This document shows positions 13,556-17,693 of a DNA stretch of 17,693 bases, piece after piece. The DNA is from UBA10649 sp964597445 (lineage in GTDB: Bacteria; Actinomycetota; Actinomycetes; S36-B12). The stretch's first letter is position 1. Each line of letters begins with the position of its first letter. The stretch covers positions 1 through 17,693 of the forward strand of contig CAZQXO010000041.1 of the NCBI GenBank assembly GCA_964597445.1, given 5' to 3'. A model generated the notes under the pieces. The model ran no database searches, had not been told where the DNA came from, and was given only the letters and a program-made list of their open reading frames with translations. A program made the position numbers and the translations under genes.

Positions 13556-14566
13556 TCACGCGTGCTCGGGGGCTTCAGCCTTGGTGCCCCGGGACATGAA
13601 GGCCGACAGCATGAGCTTCGGGGATCGCCCGTTGTATAGGACCTCCACCACCTGCTCCGTGATGGGGAGCTCGACACCGTGCTCGCGCCCCAGGGCGAGG
13701 ATCGGCTGGCAGCTCTTGTAAGCCTCGCACGTCTGCTTCGTGATGGCGATCGTCTCCTCGACCGTGAGCCCGCGCCCGAGGTTGAATCCGAAGGTCCGGT
13801 TCCGCGACAGCGGAGACTGGCACGTCGCGACGAGGTCGCCGACGCCCGCCAGGCCCTGGAAGGTCAGCGGATCTGCTCCGAGGGCCACCCCCAGGCGAGC
13901 CATCTCCGCCAGCCCGCGCGTGATGAGGGATGCCTGGGAGTTCTCACCCAGGCCCATGCCCGCGGCCATGCCGTTCGCCACGGCGATGACGTTCTTGACC
14001 GCGCCTCCGATCTCGGTGCCAATCACGTCCGTGGTCCAGTAGGGACGGAAGTAGTCCGTTGTGCAGGCGTCCTGCAGTCGCCGCGCACTCGCCTCATCGA
14101 CGCACGCCACCGTGGTGGCCGCCGGCTGGCGCTCCGCGATCTCGCGGGCCAGATTCGGTCCTGACACCACGGCCACGCGATCGGGCGCGACGGAGGCGGA
14201 CGCCATGATCACCTGGCTCATGCGCTCGCTCGTGCCGATCTCGATGCCCTTCATGAGGCTCACGAGCACCGCGTCGTCATCGATATCCGCTCGCCACGAT
14301 GCGAGCTGGGCGCGAAGCGCCTGAGCGGGAACGGCCAGCACCACCAGTCCGGCGCCCGAGAGCGCCTCCCGCGCATCGGTCGTCGCGGTGATGCGCGCCG
14401 GCAGGTCGATGCCCGGGTGGTAGGCCTCGTTGCGATGCCGTACCGAGATGTCCTCCACCACCTCGGCGTCCCGACCCCAGACCACGACATCGCTGCCGGC
14501 ATCCGCCAGCACCATCGCGAAAGCGGTGCCCCAGGAACCACTGCCCATCATCGCCACGCGCGTCAT
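13556..14566 (-). CDS. gpsA: Glycerol-3-phosphate dehydrogenase [NAD(P)+]
   Basis: A 336-residue enzyme. The dinucleotide-binding loop is MGSGSWGTAFA (7-17). Catalytic-region marks are SLMKGIE (103-109, Lys106), SGPNLAREIA (135-144), IGGAVKNVIAVANG (186-199, Lys191), GLAGVGDLVATC (238-249, Asp244) and SRNRTFG (254-260). It reduces dihydroxyacetone phosphate to sn-glycerol-3-phosphate, the backbone for phospholipids. Its ATG overlaps the stop of the PlsC-like gene by 4 bp (ATGA), so the two are probably cotranslated, linking backbone supply with acylation. The same position beside cofC is seen in mycobacteria. Length is normal. Confidence 0.97.
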   Translation of the reverse strand: MTRVAMMGSGSWGTAFAMVLADAGSDVVVWGRDAEVVEDISVRHRNEAYHPGIDLPARITATTDAREALSGAGLVVLAVPAQALRAQLASWRADIDDDAVLVSLMKGIEIGTSERMSQVIMASASVAPDRVAVVSGPNLAREIAERQPAATTVACVDEASARRLQDACTTDYFRPYWTTDVIGTEIGGAVKNVIAVANGMAAGMGLGENSQASLITRGLAEMARLGVALGADPLTFQGLAGVGDLVATCQSPLSRNRTFGFNLGRGLTVEETIAITKQTCEAYKSCQPILALGREHGVELPITEQVVEVLYNGRSPKLMLSAFMSRGTKAEAPEHA

Positions 14567-15288
14567 GGCTCACCATCCTTGCGGAACACCATGCGCTCGT
14601 CCGGAGGAGGCTCATGGCGGATCTCGGACAGGAGCGCCGTGATCGCATCCATGAGCCGGTCGCTCGCCTCATGCATCGTGGCGGCGTCCAGAGGGCGGCC
14701 TGCCAGGTCGGCGAGGTCGACCGGCTCCCCCACGACGACGTGCATCGTCTTGCGGGGCAGGAGCCGGAACTCCTTGACGTAGGGGGCCATGACCTCCTGA
14801 GCCCCCCACTGGGCCATGGGGAACAGAGGGGCGCCCGACAGCAGGGCCATGCGGACCGCCCCCGTCTTGGCGGACATGGGCCACATGTCCGGATCGCGCG
14901 TCATCGTCCCCTCGGGGTAGACGACCACGCACTCGCCACGGGCGAGGGCGGAGAGGGCATCGCGGATGGCGCTCGCGGCATCGGCCGTCTCCCGGTACAC
15001 GGGGATCTGGCCGGCGCCGCGGATGATCCGGCCGATCACCGGCACCCGGAACATCGGCTCCTTGGCGAGGAAGCGCGGGGGACGATCCGCGGTCCAGAGG
15101 GTGTACGAGACGACCAGAGGGTCAAACCATGAGAGGTGGTTGACGGCCACGATGATGCCGCCGGGAGCCCGCGTGAGTCGATCCGCACCCCGGATGTCCC
15201 AGACGACGCAGGTCCGCAGAAAGGGCCACAGTACGGCCACGGCCACGCGGTAGGCAGGACCCAGGGGATCACGTCGGCCCACCCGCAT
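14563..15288 (-). CDS. PlsC-family lysophospholipid acyltransferase
   Basis: A 241-residue PlsC-like acyltransferase. One hydrophobic segment is near the N-terminus (about 13-30). The catalytic HX4D motif is NHLSWFDP (His51, Asp56). The glycerol-phosphate-binding blocks are FRVPVIGRIIRGAGQIPVYR (80-99) and YPEGTMT (124-130). The family acylates 1-acyl-glycerol-3-phosphate to phosphatidic acid or related lysolipids at the membrane; the exact substrate cannot be read from sequence. ATG at 15288 starts just before the conserved region, with a GGAAGGG run about 11 nt upstream. An earlier in-frame ATG at 15384 would add 32 low-complexity residues and is less likely. It is directly upstream of gpsA. 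Confidence 0.88.
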   Translation of the reverse strand: MRVGRRDPLGPAYRVAVAVLWPFLRTCVVWDIRGADRLTRAPGGIIVAVNHLSWFDPLVVSYTLWTADRPPRFLAKEPMFRVPVIGRIIRGAGQIPVYRETADAASAIRDALSALARGECVVVYPEGTMTRDPDMWPMSAKTGAVRMALLSGAPLFPMAQWGAQEVMAPYVKEFRLLPRKTMHVVVGEPVDLADLAGRPLDAATMHEASDRLMDAITALLSEIRHEPPPDERMVFRKDGEP

Positions 15289-15365
15289 CGCCGAACCATC
15301 CCTTCCGCCGATGGCGTCTCCCGAGGCAGGCGCGACGAGAAGCGACCGACCCTGACCTGCCCCCG

Positions 15366-15371
15366 ACAGTA
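15366..15371 (-). promoter_or_regulatory. Possible -10 box for the PlsC-like/gpsA operon
   Basis: TACTGT on the minus strand fits TAnnnT and would give a leader of about 70 nt to the ATG at 15288. A TTGACA hexamer lies upstream at 15400-15395, but the 23-bp spacer is too long for a normal sigma-A promoter. If the box is used, transcription would start inside the alternative 32-residue extension, which favours the shorter start. Confidence 0.3.
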
Positions 15372-15386
15372 ACGCCTGGGGCATCG

Positions 15387-16040
15387 GTGTTGGATGTCAA
15401 CGTGGCAGCGGAGACCTGGACCGTCATCGTCCCCGTGAAGCCCCTCGGCGAGGCCAAGTCCCGGCTGCGAGCCGAGGATCCGACGGCGGATGCCTGGGCC
15501 CGGGCCTTCCTCTCCGACGTCCTGGCGGCCATCAGCGCCGTGAAGCGCATCTCCACCACGCTCGTGGCCACGAGCGATCCCGAGGTCTCGGCCCTCGCCC
15601 AGAGATGGGGCGCCACCGTCATCGATGACTCCCCCGCCCCCGGCATCAACGCCGCCGTCACCCACGCTGCGCAGTTCGCACCCGAGGGAACAGGCATAGC
15701 GATCGTCGTGTCTGACCTTCCCCTGCTCACCCCGGGGGCCCTGACCCGCGTTCTCTCCTACGCCGATCACCACGTCACCAGCTTCCTCGCCGATCTCGAG
15801 GGCACGGGAACCACCATGTGGATGACGCATGACCGCGCAGACCTGCCCCCGCGTTTCGGGAGCGGATCCCGCGCAGCACACCGGGCAGCAGGCGCCCATG
15901 ACATCGCCTTCGAGCAGGAGGATCCCGGACTGCTCCCCGCCCGCAGTGACATCGACACGCTGGCCGATCTCGAGCGAGCAGGTGACGGGCTTCTCGGCTC
16001 GGCCACCCGGCAACTCGCGCGGCGCCATCTCGGTTCCTGA
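15387..16040 (+). CDS. cofC: 2-phospho-L-lactate / phosphoenolpyruvate guanylyltransferase (CofC/FbiD)
   Basis: About 217 residues with the CofC nucleotidyltransferase fold. The N-terminal motif is TVIVPVKPLGEAKSRL, the acidic metal site region is IVVSDLPLLTPGAL (usually GDLP), and FGSGSRAAHRAAGA matches the substrate-binding block FGxxSxxxHxxxA. The family makes the guanylylated three-carbon precursor of coenzyme F420; in mycobacteria FbiD uses phosphoenolpyruvate. The start is uncertain: GTG 15387, TTG 15390 and GTG 15402 are all possible, none with a strong ribosome site. The gene is divergent from the PlsC-like gene, as fbiD is beside gpsA in mycobacteria, and ends inside a strong hairpin. 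No other F420 gene is in the window. Confidence 0.87.
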   Translation: MLDVNVAAETWTVIVPVKPLGEAKSRLRAEDPTADAWARAFLSDVLAAISAVKRISTTLVATSDPEVSALAQRWGATVIDDSPAPGINAAVTHAAQFAPEGTGIAIVVSDLPLLTPGALTRVLSYADHHVTSFLADLEGTGTTMWMTHDRADLPPRFGSGSRAAHRAAGAHDIAFEQEDPGLLPARSDIDTLADLERAGDGLLGSATRQLARRHLGS

Positions 16041-16085
16041 CGACAGGGCCCCCGCACCCAAAGGTGCGGGGGCCCTGTCGTCAGG
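16036..16085. terminator. Bidirectional terminator between cofC and hupB
   Basis: A perfect 23-bp inverted repeat (16036-16058 with 16063-16085) flanks a CAAA loop. Part of the left arm is ACAGGGCCCCCGCACC. The cofC stop codon TGA (16038-16040) lies inside the left arm and the hupB stop is only 9 bp beyond the right arm. There is no T-tract on either side, as is usual for high-GC actinobacterial terminators. It would serve both convergent genes. Confidence 0.85.
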
Positions 16086-16093
16086 TCAGCGGC

Positions 16094-16606
16094 CTACTTC
16101 TTGCGGGCCGGGGCCTTCTTGGCAGCAGCCTTCTTGGCCGGGGCNNNNNNNNNNNNNNNNNNNNNNNNNNNNNNNNNNNNNNNNNNNNNNNNNNNNNNNN
16201 NNNNNNNNNNNNNNNNNNNNNNNNNNNNNNNNNNNNNNNNNNNNGCCTTCTTGGCCGGGGCAGCCTTCTTCGCAGCAGCCTTCTTGGCCGGGGCAGCCTT
16301 CTTCGCGGGGGCCTTGGTCACCATCTTCTTGGCACCCGAGACGACCGCCTTGAACTCCGCGCCCGGACGGAACTTCGGCAGCTTGGTGGCCTTGATCTTG
16401 ACCGTCTCACCGGTGCGCGGGTTGCGACCCAGACGGGCCTTGCGCGCCTGGCTCTCGAAGACACCGAAGCCGCTCACGGCGACCTTGTCGCCGCGAACCA
16501 CGGCCTTCTTGGTCTCCTCGATGAAGGCGTCGACGATCTCGGTCACGTCGCGCTTGCTGTGGCCGAGTCGCACTGCCACAACGTCAATCAGTTCAGCCTT
16601 GTTCAC
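16094..16606 (-). CDS. hupB: HU-family nucleoid protein with Lys/Ala/Pro-rich C-terminal tail (HupB); sequence gap inside
   Basis: The first 90 or so residues are a normal HU fold: (M)NKAELIDVVAVRLG, then VSGFGVFESQARKARLGRNP and IKATKLPKFRPG, with the arm motif RNPRTGE. A histone-H1-like tail of PAKKA/AAKKA repeats follows, ending KKAPARKK. This domain plan is that of actinobacterial HupB, which binds and compacts DNA. 100 Ns (16145-16244) fall inside the tail, so its length is unknown; the frame agrees on both sides. GTG at 16606 has GGAGGGG about 6 nt upstream. The frame is open 11 codons further, but the upstream ATG does not match HU. It is transcribed toward cofC and shares its terminator. 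Confidence 0.94.
   Translation of the reverse strand: MNKAELIDVVAVRLGHSKRDVTEIVDAFIEETKKAVVRGDKVAVSGFGVFESQARKARLGRNPRTGETVKIKATKLPKFRPGAEFKAVVSGAKKMVTKAPAKKAAPAKKAAAKKAAPAKKXXXXXXXXXXXXXXXXXXXXXXXXXXXXXXXXXXAPAKKAAAKKAPARKK
16108..16315 (-). repeat. Low-complexity Lys/Ala/Pro codon repeats in the hupB tail
   Basis: Copies of GCCTTCTTGGCCGGGGC and GCCTTCTTCGCAGCA (plus-strand reading) alternate on both sides of the 100-N gap, encoding PAKKA and AAKKA units on the minus strand. Near-identical short repeats of this sort explain why the assembly failed here. The true copy number cannot be known from this sequence. Confidence 0.85.
16145..16244. other. Assembly gap of 100 Ns
   Basis: Exactly 100 unknown bases interrupt hupB. 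A round 100 is a common placeholder for a gap of unknown size, so residue counts and coordinates to the right of it may not be true distances. Both flanks read the same repeat in the same frame. Confidence 0.98.
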
Positions 16607-16630
16607 TGGTAACCCCTCCGGAGGGTGTCG

Positions 16631-16648
16631 GGCCGGCACGTGTCGGCC
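16631..16648. promoter_or_regulatory. Near-perfect 18-bp dyad, possible operator of hupB
   Basis: GGCCGGCACGTGTCGGCC is an 18-bp inverted repeat around a CACGTG core, with a single mismatched pair. It lies just downstream of the predicted hupB transcription start (about 16651) and 25 bp before the start codon, where a bound repressor would block transcription. The regulator is not known. Confidence 0.4.
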
Positions 16649-16657
16649 GGTGACTCC

Positions 16658-16663
16658 ACCCTA
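16658..16663 (-). promoter_or_regulatory. Possible -10 box of hupB
   Basis: TAGGGT on the minus strand fits TAnnnT and would start transcription near 16651, giving a leader of about 45 nt with a strong GGAGGGG ribosome site. The -35 region is weak. The remaining 165 bp between hupB and leuD contain no recognisable gene. Confidence 0.4.
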
Positions 16664-16741
16664 GGTTGGAGGCACCGCGTGACCCACACGCCACGCCGAG
16701 GATTCCTTGCACGGCAATGGATTCACGCATGCACGAGCCAT

Positions 16742-16754
16742 CCCGGACTCCGGG
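16742..16754 (-). terminator. Weak hairpin after leuD
   Basis: CCCGG-ACT-CCGGG forms a 5-bp stem with a 3-nt loop about 18 bp beyond the leuD stop codon. There is no T-tract and the stem is short, so it is only a candidate terminator; leuD transcripts may read into hupB. Confidence 0.25.
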
Positions 16755-16771
16755 TGACGCAGCACCTCGTT

Positions 16772-17368
16772 CTAGCCTGCCGGAGTCGTCGTCGGCTCCC
16801 ACGCCGGGCGCGCGGACTCGAAGGAGTCGATGTCGGCCGCGTACTGCAGCGTGATGCCGATGTCGTCGAGTCCCTCCATCAGTCGCCAGCGGACGTAGTC
16901 GTCGACATCGAACGCAGCCACGATCTCCCCTGCCCGAATCTCACGGCGATCGAGATCCACCGTGACCTCCAGCGCGGGATCTGCCTCCACGGCCTCCCAG
17001 AGGGCCTCCACGGTCGCCTGGTCCACCTGAGCTGTCAGGAGGCCTCCCTTGCCCGAGTTGCCGCGGAAGATGTCGGCGAACCGGGAGGAGATGACGACCG
17101 CGAACCCGAAGTCCTGCAGCGCCCAGACGGCATGCTCCCGGCTGGACCCCGTACCGAAGTCCGGGCCTGCGATCAGGACGCTCGCCCCCTGGTGCTCCGG
17201 ACGGTTCAGGACGAAGTCGGGATCCTTGCGCCAGGCCGAGAACAGCCCGTCCTCGAAGCCATGTCGAGTGATGCGCTTGAGGTACTCAGCCGGGATGATC
17301 TGATCGGTATCGACATTGCTGCGGCGCAGCGGAACCGCCGTACCCGAGTGAACGACGAACTTCTCCAT
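16772..17368 (-). CDS. leuD: 3-isopropylmalate dehydratase small subunit
   Basis: A 198-residue aconitase-swivel subunit of normal length. It begins EKFVVHSGTAVPLRRSNVDT and continues DQIIPAEYLKR. The family motif GPDFGTGSSREHAVWAL lies at 68-84, followed by SSRFADIFRGNSGKGGLL at about 94-111. With LeuC it isomerises 2-isopropylmalate to 3-isopropylmalate in leucine synthesis. ATG at 17368 has GGAG about 8 nt upstream and lies 17 bp after leuC in the same operon. The last 20 residues or so are a Pro/Thr-rich extension. The leuCD-hupB order is conserved in actinobacteria. Confidence 0.97.
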   Translation of the reverse strand: MEKFVVHSGTAVPLRRSNVDTDQIIPAEYLKRITRHGFEDGLFSAWRKDPDFVLNRPEHQGASVLIAGPDFGTGSSREHAVWALQDFGFAVVISSRFADIFRGNSGKGGLLTAQVDQATVEALWEAVEADPALEVTVDLDRREIRAGEIVAAFDVDDYVRWRLMEGLDDIGITLQYAADIDSFESARPAWEPTTTPAG

Positions 17369-17385
17369 CGTGAGCTCCGATCAGG

Positions 17386-17693
17386 TCAGGCGCCGACAGG
17401 CGCGAGGTCGGCGGGCGAGGAGAGACGGCCACGAACCGCCGTCGCCGCGGCAACGGCCGGCGACACCAGGTGGGTGCGCCCTCCTGGACCCTGGCGCCCC
17501 TCGAAGTTGCGGTTGGACGTCGAGGCGCTGCGTTCCCCCGGCGCCAGCTTGTCGGGGTTCATGGCCAGGCACATGGAGCATCCCGCCTCGCGCCACTCGG
17601 CCCCCGCGGCTCGGAACACCTCGTCGAGCCCCTCGGCCTCGGCCTGCTGCTTCACGCGCACGGATCCGGGGACGACGAGCATGCGGACCGACG
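17386..17693 (-). CDS. leuC: 3-isopropylmalate dehydratase large subunit, C-terminal part (gene runs off the right edge)
   Basis: The visible 102 or so codons are the C-terminus of LeuC. They include VVPGSVRVKQQAEAEGLD, then AGCSMCLAMNPDKL with two of the 4Fe-4S ligand cysteines (CSMC), and ERSASTSNRNFEGRQGPGGR, then the closing HLVSPAVAAATAVRG. The N-terminal part and the third cluster cysteine are outside the window. LeuC and LeuD together form the isopropylmalate isomerase. The stop TGA at 17386-17388 is 17 bp before the leuD start. Nothing unusual is seen. Confidence 0.95.
   Translation of the reverse strand, partial: SVRMLVVPGSVRVKQQAEAEGLDEVFRAAGAEWREAGCSMCLAMNPDKLAPGERSASTSNRNFEGRQGPGGRTHLVSPAVAAATAVRGRLSSPADLAPVGA

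Noticed and set aside
15289..15384. Earlier ATG for the PlsC-like protein
   Set aside because: It adds 32 Gly/Ala/Ser-rich residues with no hydrophobic signal or family match, and a likely -10 box lies within the extension.
15395..15400. Perfect -35 consensus TTGACA on the minus strand upstream of the PlsC-like gene
   Set aside because: The nearest -10-like box (TACTGT) is 23 bp away, too far for a standard promoter, and the hexamer lies inside the start of cofC; likely coincidence.
16108..16315. Short regular repeats that could be taken for a CRISPR array
   Set aside because: The repeats are contiguous, without unique spacers, and encode the in-frame Lys/Ala/Pro tail of HupB.

Overview
The window is a very GC-rich, gene-dense stretch of a chromosome from an actinomycete (Actinomycetota). 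Evidence for this is the strong GC bias, the many GTG starts, the HU protein with a long Ala/Lys/Pro tail, the F420 gene cofC, a SepIVA homologue and the gene order. From memory, the order smc - mutM - rnc - DUF177 - sepIVA - coaD - rsmD - recG - DAK/FakA - thiL - ddl - gpsA - cofC - hupB - leuD - leuC follows the well-known mycobacterial block (around Rv2922c-Rv2988c). Here plsX and a small gene are inserted beside rpmF and rnc. No phage, insertion sequence, CRISPR array or tRNA is visible. The genus cannot be fixed from the sequence alone.

Layout. (1) 1-497: 5' end of smc. (2) 589-4254, minus strand: a tightly packed operon DUF177 - rpmF - plsX - small ACP-position gene - rnc - mutM, with translational overlaps at most junctions. 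(3) 4364-10012, minus: sepIVA, coaD, rsmD, recG and a FakA-like DAK gene. (4) 10189-10377, plus: rpmB, divergent from the FakA-like gene. (5) 10381-12412, minus: thiL and ddl. (6) 12469-13536, plus: a shortened Cys/Met-metabolism PLP enzyme, divergent from ddl; both start codons sit 6 nt after a TAnnnT box, which suggests leaderless transcripts. (7) 13556-15288, minus: gpsA and a PlsC-like acyltransferase. (8) 15387-16040, plus: cofC, ending in a 23-bp perfect hairpin shared with hupB. (9) 16094-17693, minus: hupB (interrupted by 100 Ns inside its lysine-rich tail), leuD and the 3' end of leuC.

Functionally the window mixes DNA maintenance (smc, mutM, recG, hupB), RNA and ribosome work (rnc, rsmD, rpmF, rpmB), cofactors (coaD, thiL, cofC), envelope and division (ddl, sepIVA) and phospholipid building (plsX, FakA-like, gpsA, PlsC-like). 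The most unusual items are a small protein in the acpP position between plsX and rnc that lacks the phosphopantetheine serine, a PlsX that has lost several usually conserved asparagines, a PLP transsulfuration-family enzyme with internal deletions, a short SepIVA, and an 18-bp dyad just downstream of the predicted hupB promoter. No wholly new multi-gene system was found; most of the window is conserved core genome.
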